Shown one piece after another: positions 38,369 to 46,990 of a stretch of DNA of 64,000 nt. A program made the translations under genes and the position numbers. Positions within the stretch are counted from its first letter, which is position 1, and the number at the start of each line of letters is the position of its first letter. The DNA is from Burkholderiales bacterium UBA4657 (lineage in GTDB: Bacteria; Pseudomonadota; Gammaproteobacteria; Burkholderiales; Burkholderiaceae_E): positions 1-64,000 of the forward strand of contig DHLX01000039.1 of NCBI GenBank assembly GCA_002405475.1, read 5' to 3'. The notes beneath the pieces are model-generated. The model was not told the origin of the DNA. It saw nothing but the letters and a program-made list of their open reading frames with translations, and searched no databases.

Positions 38369-38906
38369 GAATTCAAACAGTAAACCGCACCCTACAATGC
38401 TTCCTATATCTGGACGCATACCGGAGGATTTATACCAATGGTTATCCACTGTTTCGTTTGAAGGCGCAACGACCGTGAGTGACAAACTGCGTGTTGCTAT
38501 GACAACACTCAGGCGATTGCAAGATGGCGACCAGGACTATGGCGGTGCATTGGATATGCAGCGGGAAATGTGTAAGAACCTACGCCATGCTCTAACTCAA
38601 ATGGAGTTTGAGCATGGACGTTCTGAAGTTCTGGCGGCTGCTCTAGAGCATATTCCGTCTCTTGCGGCAACTTTGTGCTCTGCTAGAGTTAAATCCGCAG
38701 TAGAGATCAGAAGGCTGGAAAATCTCTTAGTGCAGCGTTGTTTTCAATTCGCAGAAAGTTTATTGCGCCAAGCGGTCACGCAGCATGCGCGCGCTTATGA
38801 TCCTGATGTGGTAAATAAACATGCACCAACTTTGCTTGAACTTGCATTGATAATTCAACAATCATCCCCTCCCACGACCTATAGAAAGGAAAGCGGACAT
38901 GAGTGA
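38367..38906 (+). CDS. Hypothetical protein, possible ribbon-helix-helix regulator
   Basis: Not recognised as a named family. It has 179 residues. The N-terminal part LPISGRIPEDLYQWLSTVSFEGATTVSDKLRVAMTTLRRL has a strand followed by two helices, the layout of a ribbon-helix-helix domain. The remainder is helical with no membrane segment. No ribosome binding site precedes ATG 38367, so it may be translated leaderless. A second start at ATG 38397, just before the predicted strand, is equally possible. It overlaps the pspA-like gene by eight bases. Together with the palindrome over its promoter, this suggests a local repressor of the membrane-stress genes. Function is inferred only. Confidence 0.6.
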   Translation: MNSNSKPHPTMLPISGRIPEDLYQWLSTVSFEGATTVSDKLRVAMTTLRRLQDGDQDYGGALDMQREMCKNLRHALTQMEFEHGRSEVLAAALEHIPSLAATLCSARVKSAVEIRRLENLLVQRCFQFAESLLRQAVTQHARAYDPDVVNKHAPTLLELALIIQQSSPPTTYRKESGHE

Positions 38907-39567
38907 AACACTGCGTCAAAGAGTCTCGAGAGCGATTGCCGGAGGTGCGCATGCGTTAATCGATAAAATTGAAGACGCCGCCCCTGTTGCTATATTAGAA
39001 CAATCTGTACGTGAGGTTGATGCGATTGCCGACGAGGTTAGGGCAGAGTTGGGCCGTACCGTTGCCAATCGCCATTTGGCCCAGCAACAACATTTGAACC
39101 TTAACAAGGAACATGAGCAACTCAGTATTTCGATTGAGCAGGCGTTAGGTAGTAATAGAGATGATTTGGCTAAGCCTGCTATTGCGCGACAAATTGATAT
39201 CGAGGCACAATTACCTGTTCTCGAATCTAGCCTTGCCGAACTGGCGTCCCAAGAAAAAGAACTTGGCGGCTTTGTTGATGCATTAATGGGTAAAAAGCGC
39301 GAAATGCAAAAAGCAATCGCTGAGTTTGAAAAGTCGCGGCAAATCACCTCGCTTAGCTTAAGTAAAAACGGAAATTCAAGCTCGACAATAGAGTCAAAAT
39401 TACAGTCTGCCCAAACTGCCTTTGATCGTACCTACCAGCGTCAGACCGGTCTTGATGCGGCGAGTCAGGGAGCCACATTGGAACAGGCAGCCAAATTGAA
39501 GGAGTTGGGCGATCTTGTTCGCGAAAACAAGATTAATGAACGACTCGCAGCGTTGAAAGCGAAGTAA
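38899..39567 (+). CDS. PspA/IM30 family protein
   Basis: Membrane-binding coiled-coil protein of 222 residues in the PspA/Vipp1 (ESCRT-III-like) superfamily. The N-terminus RVSRAIAGGAHALIDKIEDAAPVAILEQSVREVDAIADEVRAELG has the family amphipathic start and the PspA 'xxxLEQ' pattern. The rest is almost entirely helical. It is divergent from E. coli PspA and belongs with YqiJ and flotillin partners, a known association. The ATG overlaps the upstream stop as ATGAGTGA. Confidence 0.85.
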   Translation: MSETLRQRVSRAIAGGAHALIDKIEDAAPVAILEQSVREVDAIADEVRAELGRTVANRHLAQQQHLNLNKEHEQLSISIEQALGSNRDDLAKPAIARQIDIEAQLPVLESSLAELASQEKELGGFVDALMGKKREMQKAIAEFEKSRQITSLSLSKNGNSSSTIESKLQSAQTAFDRTYQRQTGLDAASQGATLEQAAKLKELGDLVRENKINERLAALKAK

Positions 39568-39575
39568 ACTCAGCC

Positions 39576-40193
39576 ATGATTTGGTTTGCACAAGAAACAT
39601 GGCCGTTCGGCTCGGCACTATTGCTCCTGCTTGCGCTATTGATTTTAGAGGGTGCGGGTTTGCTGTTTTCAAGCAGTCCATCTAGCTTGATCGATGGGTT
39701 GTTGCCTGATCTTCCGGAAGGGCTAGAGGGGCCTCTGGGCTGGCTGCATTTGGGCAAAGTACCATTCCTAATCTTGCTGGGAATATTTTTGGCAACATTT
39801 TCTATGAGCGGCTATGCTGTCCAGGCATTCTGTCAAGCACTATTGGGTTATTTGTTCCCAGCTTGGATTGCGGTAATACCAGCCATACTAGTAGGTGTTG
39901 CATCCGTCAGTGGATTAGGTGGTCTGTTGGCTCGTGTGATGCCTAGTGAAGAGTCAACTGCAATTAGCGAAATGAGCCTGGTAGGCCGGGCGGGTATCAT
40001 CGTTCAGGGGGTGGCGCGTGCTGGGGTTGCGGCACAACTGAAACTACGTGACATTCACGGTAGAACCCATTATGTACTTGTAGAGCCGGATCTCTCTGAC
40101 GAAATATTTGAAGAGGGAGCGGCAGTGTTATTGGTAAAGAAGAAGGGTGCCCGCTATACCGGCATTCGTAATCCACATCCAGAGCTAATTTAA
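39576..40193 (+). CDS. yqiJ: YqiJ-like membrane protein with OB-fold domain
   Basis: A 205-residue inner-membrane protein. Hydrophobic helices lie near 10-32, 60-85 and 92-115, followed by a soluble C-terminal OB-fold-like domain (VGRAGIIVQGVARAGVAAQLKLRDIHGRTHYVLVEP). This is the YqiJ/NfeD-like arrangement that partners flotillins of the YqiK type. It lies eight bases after the pspA-like gene and 29 bases before the flotillin. Confidence 0.82.
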   Translation: MIWFAQETWPFGSALLLLLALLILEGAGLLFSSSPSSLIDGLLPDLPEGLEGPLGWLHLGKVPFLILLGIFLATFSMSGYAVQAFCQALLGYLFPAWIAVIPAILVGVASVSGLGGLLARVMPSEESTAISEMSLVGRAGIIVQGVARAGVAAQLKLRDIHGRTHYVLVEPDLSDEIFEEGAAVLLVKKKGARYTGIRNPHPELI

Positions 40194-40222
40194 ACAGGCT
40201 ACTGAATCATTAGAGGAAAATC

Positions 40223-41929
40223 ATGATTGACCTACTACTCAATATCGGTGTTCCAGCGGCAATAGGTTTTTTAGGATTAGTCTTTATCGGTGTGATTTTT
40301 GCAAGACTCTATCATAGAGCCACTAAGGAGACGGCGTTCGTTCGCACTGGTCTTGGCGGGCAGAAAGTCATTATGGATGGTGGAGCGATAGTGCTGCCTA
40401 TTTTCCATGAAGTCATTCCAGTCAACATGAATACTCTTAAGTTGGAGGTGTCACGCAGGGAGGAGCAGAGTCTCATCGCGCTAGATCGTATGAGAGTCGA
40501 TGTGGCTGCGGCTTTCTTTGTGCGTGTTAAGCAGGTTGCGGAGTCGGTTAGCACTGCTGCCCAGACCTTGGGACGAAAAACAATGGCGCCTAACGAGTTA
40601 AAGCTACTTGTTGAAGACAAGTTTGTCGATGCGCTGAGAGCTACAGCAGCAACTATGAGTATGCAAGAACTACAAGACAAGAGAAGGGAATTTGTTCAGG
40701 CCGTACAAAATGCTGTTGCAGAGGATTTAGAGAAGAATGGTCTAGAACTTGAATCCGTTTCGCTAACGAGTTTGGATCAAACTGCGAAAGAGTTCTTTAA
40801 TCCTAACAATGCCTTTGATGCAGAAGGTTTAACACGGCTGACTCAGGAAACAGAGACCCGACGCAAGCAGAGAAACGATATTGAACAGGACACTGAGGTA
40901 CAAGTCCGCACTAAAAATCTTGAGGCGGAACGACTGAAACTTGATATTACAAAGCAGCAGGAATTCGCTACATTGACTCAGCAACAAGAGATTGCTAATG
41001 CTAAGGCGGATCAGGTTGCAGAGGTTGCCAAGATAGAAGCCGAGCGTCAGCGCGAGGCTGAAGAAGTGAGAATCAACGCAGAACGTCAGGTCAAGGAAAA
41101 ACGGATTGAGGCAGACCGAACAGTCAATAGTGCGGAGATTGATAAAAACCTGACAATTCAGAAAAAAACTATTGAGGCAGAACGCGAGACCAAGGTAAAG
41201 CAGGCCGAACAACGCCAATCTGTCGAGCTGGCTAATCAGGATGCTGCGATTGCCATTGCGCGAAAATCACAAGAGCAGTCTCAGGCTGATGCGGATGCGA
41301 ATGCCGCACTAGCGGAAGCTGTCAAGGCTGAGGAGGCAGTTAACACGGCGCGAGAAGTAGCTATTGCCGAGCGAGGTAAGTCCATACAGCTTATTGATGC
41401 GGCACGAGAGGCAGAACAATTGGCTATATCTGTTAAGGTTTCCGCTGAGGCTGAGCGGGAGGCTGCAGAAAATCGAGCTTTGGCAGTTAAAGTTGAGGCG
41501 GATGCGAAGCGAGCTGCTGCGCTTGCCGAGGCAGAGGGTATTGCCGCAATTAACGAGGCTAAAAACAGATTGGGTGCGGCTCAGATTGATCTGGCGTTGA
41601 GAATGCAACTTATTGAAGCTTTGCCTTCAATTATTCAGGAAGCATCTCGACCGATGGAAAAAATTGACTCGATTCGCTTATTTCAAGTTAATGGTATGCC
41701 CGTTGGTAACGGTACTGCGACTGATGGAGTAGCATCAAATATTGGAGGTCCTGGTTCTTTACCTGAGCAGGTCGTGAACTCAGCGTTGCAGTATCAAGTG
41801 GCAAAACCAATTGTGGATGCCATTATGAAGGATGCCGGATTGGCAAATCCTTCTTTGACGGGGATTGCGCAATCTGTAGCAGCTATGGTTTCCCCTAATA
41901 ATGACTCCAAATCTTCAAATGATAGCTAA
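40223..41929 (+). CDS. yqiK: Flotillin family protein (YqiK-like)
   Basis: A 568-residue SPFH/band-7 protein. One N-terminal helix (IGVPAAIGFLGLVFIGVIFARLY) is followed by the SPFH domain (about 45-200, with TGLGGQKVIMDGGAIVLPIFHEVIPVNMNTLKLEV). A long Glu/Ala/Lys-rich coiled coil (about 210-470) and a C-terminal Gly/Ser tail complete it. Flotillins scaffold membrane microdomains. AGAGGAAAATC precedes the ATG. No terminator is seen in the 165-base gap after it. Confidence 0.9.
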   Translation: MIDLLLNIGVPAAIGFLGLVFIGVIFARLYHRATKETAFVRTGLGGQKVIMDGGAIVLPIFHEVIPVNMNTLKLEVSRREEQSLIALDRMRVDVAAAFFVRVKQVAESVSTAAQTLGRKTMAPNELKLLVEDKFVDALRATAATMSMQELQDKRREFVQAVQNAVAEDLEKNGLELESVSLTSLDQTAKEFFNPNNAFDAEGLTRLTQETETRRKQRNDIEQDTEVQVRTKNLEAERLKLDITKQQEFATLTQQQEIANAKADQVAEVAKIEAERQREAEEVRINAERQVKEKRIEADRTVNSAEIDKNLTIQKKTIEAERETKVKQAEQRQSVELANQDAAIAIARKSQEQSQADADANAALAEAVKAEEAVNTAREVAIAERGKSIQLIDAAREAEQLAISVKVSAEAEREAAENRALAVKVEADAKRAAALAEAEGIAAINEAKNRLGAAQIDLALRMQLIEALPSIIQEASRPMEKIDSIRLFQVNGMPVGNGTATDGVASNIGGPGSLPEQVVNSALQYQVAKPIVDAIMKDAGLANPSLTGIAQSVAAMVSPNNDSKSSNDS

Positions 41930-42038
41930 CGCTGGGGTCTGGGGAGTAACTGCGGCTCAAGTTGAACTGAAGACATGACAGGCTTACACATGAAGAAAGA
42001 AATTTTGTGCAATTAGCAATTGAACAAATGATTTTCTG

Positions 42039-42053
42039 AATCAGTAACTGATT
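42039..42053. repeat. Palindrome AATCAGT-A-ACTGATT
   Basis: A perfect 15-bp inverted repeat in the gap between the flotillin and tetR stops. Its arm AATCAGT also occurs twice in the tetR-fasciclin promoter region, so it may be a third binding site for the TetR protein (inference). Confidence 0.4.
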
Positions 42054-42094
42054 AATTTGTAATAGAAATGACAATACGATGGCTCAGCTATGTA

Positions 42095-42697
42095 TCAATA
42101 TCTTAAACCCTCAAAACAGGTGGTCAGCAAATAATCGCAAATCTGTTCATTCGAATACTGCCCCCCCATTTTAAGAACCTGTAGTACGGGGTCGCAGGCA
42201 CGGGCAAACAGGGTATAAAGTACCACTTCAGGCGGCAATTTGGGGTTAAGTTCCTTGGCCTTTTGTGCCGAGGTTATCCAGTTGCCCAGGTACTCGCTGA
42301 GTTCCATCAGCTTGTCCATGTAGTCACGATTCGCCCCCAAGGTTTCACGTAGCGCCGAATTTTGTGCCGGTAGCGATGGCATTTCGCCTTCGAGACTTTG
42401 TAGCATGACCCAACCAACCAATTTGTGTAATTGCTCGCTCGGTTTGCGTTTTTCCGTCAAAAGATTTTTTACATAGCCCAGCGCCCGATCTAGCACATGA
42501 ATCATGGCGGCGGCCGCCAGGGCTTCTTTGGAAGGAAAATGTTTGTACAGGCTGGCTTTGGCAATGCCCACTTCGGCTGCGACTTCATCGACCGTCATCT
42601 GGTCGTAGCCTTTTTCAGACAGCAGACGGTTAACGCAGGCAACAATGGCCTGTTCACGTGCCAATAGCATTTGCTGTCGGAAGCTGGGGCGTTTCAT
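42095..42697 (-). CDS. TetR-family transcriptional regulator
   Basis: A 200-residue repressor. The N-terminal TetR helix-turn-helix reads IVACVNRLLSEKGYDQMTVDEVAAEVGIAKASLYKHFPSKEALAAAAM. The ligand domain is not recognised. It is divergent from the fasciclin gene, with repeated ACTAATCAGT elements between them. Typical TetR behaviour would be autorepression and control of the neighbour, but no ligand can be proposed. Confidence 0.9.
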   Translation of the reverse strand: MKRPSFRQQMLLAREQAIVACVNRLLSEKGYDQMTVDEVAAEVGIAKASLYKHFPSKEALAAAAMIHVLDRALGYVKNLLTEKRKPSEQLHKLVGWVMLQSLEGEMPSLPAQNSALRETLGANRDYMDKLMELSEYLGNWITSAQKAKELNPKLPPEVVLYTLFARACDPVLQVLKMGGQYSNEQICDYLLTTCFEGLRY

Positions 42698-42771
42698 ATT
42701 TGTATTCTAAACCAAAAATTCTAGAAAATACTATTTAAGTATTGTTACAAACTTATATGTATTAAATTTGA

Positions 42772-42801
42772 ACTAATCAGTATATTATGTGACTAATCAG
42801 T
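42772..42801. promoter_or_regulatory. Tandem ACTAATCAGT repeats, candidate TetR operators
   Basis: Two exact copies of ACTAATCAGT (42772-42781 and 42792-42801), 20 bases apart, so on the same face of the helix. Each has inverted ends (ACT-N4-AGT). They lie between the divergent tetR and fasciclin starts. A further inverted repeat, AATACT-N5-AGTATT, lies at 42727-42743, nearer the tetR start. Confidence 0.5.
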
Positions 42802-42860
42802 GTCATGCATGTTGCATGTACTGAGGGATATATCAACTGGTTTAATTTATGGAGATCATG

Positions 42861-43322
42861 ATGATTAAAGCTAAAAGTTTTGTGGCAGGTTTGTTGATGG
42901 CTGGTGCAGCCATGGCTGTTCAGGCAAAAGATATTGTCGATACCGCGGTAAGTGCCGGCAACTTCAAGACCTTGGCTGCCGCTCTGCAGGCAGCGGGCCT
43001 GATCGAGACCTTGAAAGGTCCAGGCCCGTTTACGGTCTTCGCACCGACTGATGCGGCTTTTGCCAAAATACCGAAAGCCCAGCTCGATGCCTTGTTGAAA
43101 GATAAGGCGGCTCTGACCAAAGTGCTGACCTATCATGTCGTGCCCGGCAAAGTAATGGCCAAAGATGTCAAGCCCGGCAAAGTCAAGACGGTGCAAGGCA
43201 GTGAGCTCAGTCTATCCACCAGCGCTGGTGTCAAGGTGGATAATGCCAACGTAACCGCTACCGATATTGTGGCCAGCAACGGTGTGATTCACGTCATCGA
43301 CACGGTAGTCTTACCCAAATAA
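42861..43322 (+). CDS. Fasciclin-domain secreted protein
   Basis: Exported protein of 153 residues. A signal peptide ([17 protein letters not shown]) precedes one FAS1 domain. Both FAS1 hallmarks are visible: [19 protein letters not shown] (H1) and [12 protein letters not shown] (H2), with the central [11 protein letters not shown]1 proteins mediate adhesion or stress functions in bacteria. Of three possible ATGs, 42861 has GGAG at six bases. A hairpin terminator follows. Confidence 0.92.
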   Translation: MIKAKSFVAGLLMAGAAMAVQAKDIVDTAVSAGNFKTLAAALQAAGLIETLKGPGPFTVFAPTDAAFAKIPKAQLDALLKDKAALTKVLTYHVVPGKVMAKDVKPGKVKTVQGSELSLSTSAGVKVDNANVTATDIVASNGVIHVIDTVVLPK

Positions 43323-43344
43323 GCGCAAGGAATCAGCGCAGGTG

Positions 43345-43375
43345 CAGGACGAGCTTTGCTCGTCCTGTTATCTTT
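43345..43375 (+). terminator. Terminator after the fasciclin gene
   Basis: CAGGACGAGC-TTT-GCTCGTCCTG is a perfect ten-base stem with a three-base loop, followed by TTATCTTTT. It ends at the tail of the convergent NTF2-like gene. Confidence 0.7.
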
Positions 43376-43808
43376 TGGCTGATAGTCTTTTTCTGAGCCA
43401 GCGTACCAGCACGCCGATAACTGGTAACTTGGCATAAAGCTCTTCACCGGTATCCCAGAAATCACGGTGGTTTGTGATTTTTCCTTCGGCATCAAAACCG
43501 AGTTTCGAGGCGCCACGCACTACCCAGGGTTTGCCGTCCTGTTCAAATAAAAAATCCCATTCTAGCCAGGCCTCGCTCTGCTGCGCCAAGCCAGAAACTA
43601 TTTTGAAGTGCGGGTTATTCACCTGGGTGTACATATGCGAAAAAATGCGTTCGATCGCAGCGATTCCCTCGACCTCGTTAAAGGGATCTTTGAAATAGGC
43701 TTGTGCGTGGTACAGGTCTGGTAGTTGCGATACTGTTACCGGTGACAGGGTTTCAAAAAAAATGGCAATCCGCTCCAGTCTGGGGTCAGCAAAAGGTCGC
43801 ATGATCAA
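43368..43808 (-). CDS. NTF2/SnoaL-like protein of the light-stress operon
   Basis: A 146-residue soluble protein with the NTF2-like fold: RIAIFFETLSPVTVSQLPDLYHAQAYFKDPFNEVEG then the C-terminal GKITNHRDFWDTGEELYAKLP. Such proteins often end operons of this type beside an SDR gene. No catalytic residues can be assigned. It is the last gene of the minus-strand operon and overlaps the SDR gene by four bases. Confidence 0.85.
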   Translation of the reverse strand: MIMRPFADPRLERIAIFFETLSPVTVSQLPDLYHAQAYFKDPFNEVEGIAAIERIFSHMYTQVNNPHFKIVSGLAQQSEAWLEWDFLFEQDGKPWVVRGASKLGFDAEGKITNHRDFWDTGEELYAKLPVIGVLVRWLRKRLSAKR

Positions 43809-44581
43809 AGTCCTGTAAAGCGTCGTACCAATGCAAAATAGCAGTAGTAGGGCAAAAGGCGTAAAAATTTCAGCCAGCGTGTAAAGCGTTTCGGAAAATG
43901 AATTTCAAAAGCACCACCTTGCATGCCTTTCAGCAGCGTGCCTGCCGCTTCATCGGCTGTTATCAGCGCCGGCATTTTGAAATCATTTTTTTGCGTCAAT
44001 GGCGTATCGACAAACCCCGGGTTAATCAGATAAACCGCCACACCCTTCGGGTGCAGGTCGAAATAGAGCGATTCAGTCAGGTTGATCAGGGCGGCCTTGC
44101 TGGCGCCATAAACCAGCGCTTTGGGCAGTCCGCTATAACCAGCGACCGAAGCCACGATACCTATACCGCGCCATGCGGCCTTGGGCTCAGATAATTCGGG
44201 CAGTACGACTGACAAACAATTCAGTACACCGCCGACGTTGATATCGAACAGCGCCTGCGCCCGAACCAGATCAAAATCATGGGCACGCATTTCAATGTGT
44301 GTGCCGGCTACGATCAAGGTCAGATCAATACCGCCCCAGGCTTCGACCAGGGTCTGATACGCAGCACGTACCTGATCAAGCTCGGTGATATCGGCCGCGA
44401 CGACGCGGGCCTGTTCATGTCCGCTTGCAATACTGGCCAGTGTCTGAGCCGAACGTGCGCTAAGACCCACCTTCGCGCCCTGTTGCAGCAGGAGTTTGGC
44501 CGTCGCAGCGCCAATACCGGTAGAAGCACCAATGACCCAGACGCGCAGGCCATGCCAGTGGGGAACAGGCGGATTCATCAT
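43805..44581 (-). CDS. Short-chain dehydrogenase/reductase
   Basis: NAD(P)-dependent SDR of 258 residues. Cofactor motif GASTGIGAATAKLL lies near residue 18, NAG-equivalent VAGTHIEM, catalytic Ser in SVAGYSGLPKALVYGASKAAL with Tyr-x3-Lys. A C-terminal hydrophobic piece (KFLRLLPYYCYFALV) may touch the membrane. Position and type match the SDR (RSP_1087-like) of proteobacterial singlet-oxygen operons. The substrate is unknown. Confidence 0.9.
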   Translation of the reverse strand: MMNPPVPHWHGLRVWVIGASTGIGAATAKLLLQQGAKVGLSARSAQTLASIASGHEQARVVAADITELDQVRAAYQTLVEAWGGIDLTLIVAGTHIEMRAHDFDLVRAQALFDINVGGVLNCLSVVLPELSEPKAAWRGIGIVASVAGYSGLPKALVYGASKAALINLTESLYFDLHPKGVAVYLINPGFVDTPLTQKNDFKMPALITADEAAGTLLKGMQGGAFEIHFPKRFTRWLKFLRLLPYYCYFALVRRFTGL

Positions 44582-45132
44582 GGGGTTTTGCTGAATGAAA
44601 TAAAGACTTCACCTAAACGAAAACCGAACTTGCTCATGACCGCACGGTTGAGCATGACGCGGTCGTCAATGAGAAACATCCAGTCATCGAATTGCACTTC
44701 AATACTGTCGTTCTTGTACGGCAGGCGCAGGGTATATTGCCAGTTCAGGGCATTACCTTCCACTATACCCAAAGCCTCACCCACGACATCAGAGGCGGTA
44801 CCGACATATTGATTCGGTGATTTTTTGCGTAGCGTCCAGATGCGCTTTTCTTTTTTGCCATCGCTCCAGACAAAATCTTCATCGAGCGTGCCGACGTCGC
44901 CATTCCAGCTGGCTTTGATGGTCACAACAAAGCGGCGTTGAACCTGACCGCTACGATCCTGAAACATGCCATGACCTGTCAGCGTGCCGTTAAAATAGTT
45001 TTTCAGGTCAAGCGCTGGTTTTTCCTGACGGTAAACCGTGGGGTCAACGTGGGCGCAACTGGCGAGTAACAGGATGCCAGTGAGCAAAATAAGGCGAGTC
45101 CAGATCCGGTGGGCAAGAACGGCGATGGGCAT
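44578..45132 (-). CDS. DUF3833 lipoprotein
   Basis: A 184-residue envelope protein. The signal peptide ends LLTGILLLASCAHV, a clear lipobox. The mature part has the DUF3833 pattern DLKNYFNGTLTGHGMFQDRSGQVQRRF and ends VMSKFGFRLGEVFISF. The function is unknown; it often occurs with the SDR/CFA-like genes found here. ATG 45132 is chosen for AAGGA six bases upstream; the longer frame overlaps the MFS gene. Confidence 0.88.
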   Translation of the reverse strand: MPIAVLAHRIWTRLILLTGILLLASCAHVDPTVYRQEKPALDLKNYFNGTLTGHGMFQDRSGQVQRRFVVTIKASWNGDVGTLDEDFVWSDGKKEKRIWTLRKKSPNQYVGTASDVVGEALGIVEGNALNWQYTLRLPYKNDSIEVQFDDWMFLIDDRVMLNRAVMSKFGFRLGEVFISFSKTP

Positions 45133-45143
45133 AAGTATTCCTT

Positions 45144-46445
45144 TCAGCGGGGCTTTAGTCGGGTTTTCAGCGGGCTGAGCCATAACACTGCAGCGGCGCA
45201 TAGTTTTATCAGGCATGGTAATGCGGCATAGGCGAGTGACAGCGCGGCGGTATCTGCAGATTGCTGGCCGCTGCCGGGCTCATAGCCGAGCCAGCCGAGT
45301 AAGGGCAGGCTGATACCGGCAGCCAGCGCCAGATTGAGTTTGGCGGCAAAATTCCAGACCCCAAAATAAGCACCTTCGCGCTGACCTTTATGTTGTTCCT
45401 GGGTAATGATTTCCGCCAGCATGGCCGGTGGCAGTGCCAGGTCAGCACCCAGCGCCAGACCCGACAAGATGCACACCACGGCATAAGCCTTGACATCACC
45501 CGCTTCCAGTCCGTAAGCCCAGACAAAGGCGATGACCGCCAGTACCATGCTCACTATCCACGCCGGTACTTGACCCCAACGTGCTGCGACGCGTATCCAG
45601 ATGGGCATGCAGGCGGCACCCGCCAAAAAATAGAGTACTAAAAAGAGTCCGGTTTGCGCTTCTGCACGTAAAACATCGGCCACAAAAAAAGTGACCAGTG
45701 TGGCTGGCATGGCGGCGGCGGTGCCGTTCAGCACGAATACTGCAAACAGCCATAAAAAGCCATGACTACGGAATGGCAGGAGAAACGACGATAGTAATGA
45801 GGCGGAAGGGTGCGGCGCGTCGGCTTTGGGCTGTAGTGGCGGGTGCGGCGCGCGCTGCACCAGAGCCCAGACACTTAGAGCCAGCGTCAAGATAAACAGA
45901 CTCGACAAGGCCGACATGCCCAGGGCTTGCGGCAAGGCGGCACCCAGTATCACCCCGGTTAATCCCAGTCCTTCCCGGGTGGCGGTCAGGCGTAGTCGTT
46001 CGCGTGGGACTAAAGACAATTCTGCCCCCCACGACTGGTGCGTAATGCTGGCCCAGGAATAACCCAGATAGACAATGGTTAAAGACAGCGCCAGCGAAAT
46101 GGCTACCATGTGGCTTGAGGCTGATGATAAGGGCGCGTGAAATAAAGCGATATAGCCGATACCCAAAGGAATGCTGGCAAGGAGAACCTGTTGCCGATAG
46201 CCGCTGTTATGACGTGATTTATCCAGCCACCAGCCCAGTGCCGGATCAACAAAAGCGTCGAGCAGGCGTGTGCCAAGCAGGATGCCGCCAATCAGAGCCA
46301 GGCTCAGGCCATATTCATCCACATAGAATTTGGGCAGAAAAACGTACAGCGGCAAGGCCACCAGCGCCAGGGGAAAGCCCAACCCACCGTAGCATAATAA
46401 TTGCGCAACACGGAAAGGTTGCTCGGATTTATCTTGGGCTGCCAC
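45144..46445 (-). CDS. MFS transporter of the GPH (sugar/cation symporter) type
   Basis: About 433 residues with twelve hydrophobic segments. It opens LLCYGGLGFPLALVALPLYVFLPKFYVDEYGLS and has LDAFVDPALGWWLDKSR, the GPH-family loop. Genes of this type accompany the SDR and CFA-like genes in singlet-oxygen operons, so a lipid-related cargo is possible. No ATG fits well: GTG 46445 is proposed, overlapping the upstream gene by 17 bases. An ATG at 46532 lies deep in that gene. Confidence 0.85.
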   Translation of the reverse strand: MAAQDKSEQPFRVAQLLCYGGLGFPLALVALPLYVFLPKFYVDEYGLSLALIGGILLGTRLLDAFVDPALGWWLDKSRHNSGYRQQVLLASIPLGIGYIALFHAPLSSASSHMVAISLALSLTIVYLGYSWASITHQSWGAELSLVPRERLRLTATREGLGLTGVILGAALPQALGMSALSSLFILTLALSVWALVQRAPHPPLQPKADAPHPSASLLSSFLLPFRSHGFLWLFAVFVLNGTAAAMPATLVTFFVADVLRAEAQTGLFLVLYFLAGAACMPIWIRVAARWGQVPAWIVSMVLAVIAFVWAYGLEAGDVKAYAVVCILSGLALGADLALPPAMLAEIITQEQHKGQREGAYFGVWNFAAKLNLALAAGISLPLLGWLGYEPGSGQQSADTAALSLAYAALPCLIKLCAAAVLWLSPLKTRLKPR

Positions 46446-46974
46446 TGAGCAAGGCCTGACGCAGTTGTGGGACAGTGGTTCGTTCGTCGAGCCAGATAGC
46501 AAAGAAAGCGCGTGAAAATTCCTCGTCGTCAATCCGCCCTAGGAACTGGCCATTGGCAAAAAATTCTGCTCCTTGGCCCGGCAGGTGAATACCGGTGAGT
46601 ATCTTGCCTTCGCTGACATTCGGGAATAGATTACGCATAGCCTGCAGCCAGCTGGCGCGTTGAGCAGGAGTACCAAACCCGAGTTTTTCTATTTCCTTGG
46701 CACTACGCTCGGCAATGGCCTGGCCTTTGAGGCCACGCAAATAACGCAGTTCCAGCGCCAATGGCTGGCTGCTAAATCGCTCGGCAACAAAACCTTGTTT
46801 GGGAATGTAGAGCCTGGCGTCATAGACGCTTAAACCGAGCCAGCGCAGCCGCCCTTCACCACTGAGTTGTGCTTCCGGTACCTGTTTGCGCACATAATCA
46901 GGTATGGCCTGGGCTGGCATGAGCCAGAACCATGATGCAGCAGCCATGATGCACATGATGGCGGTTTTTTTCAT
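46429..46974 (-). CDS. Chalcone-isomerase-like secreted protein
   Basis: A 181-residue exported protein. A signal peptide (MCIMAAASWFWLMPAQA) is followed by a chalcone-isomerase-like domain (PF16036 type): GEGRLRWLGLSVYDARLYIP, LELRYLRGLKGQAIAERSAKEIEK, FANGQFLGRIDDEEFSRAFFAIWL. The fold binds fatty-acid-like ligands in relatives; enzymatic activity is not expected. ATG 46974 follows an AGGAGG at good spacing. Confidence 0.88.
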   Translation of the reverse strand: MKKTAIMCIMAAASWFWLMPAQAIPDYVRKQVPEAQLSGEGRLRWLGLSVYDARLYIPKQGFVAERFSSQPLALELRYLRGLKGQAIAERSAKEIEKLGFGTPAQRASWLQAMRNLFPNVSEGKILTGIHLPGQGAEFFANGQFLGRIDDEEFSRAFFAIWLDERTTVPQLRQALLSGSPR

Positions 46975-46990
46975 ACGACCTCCTTGCAAC

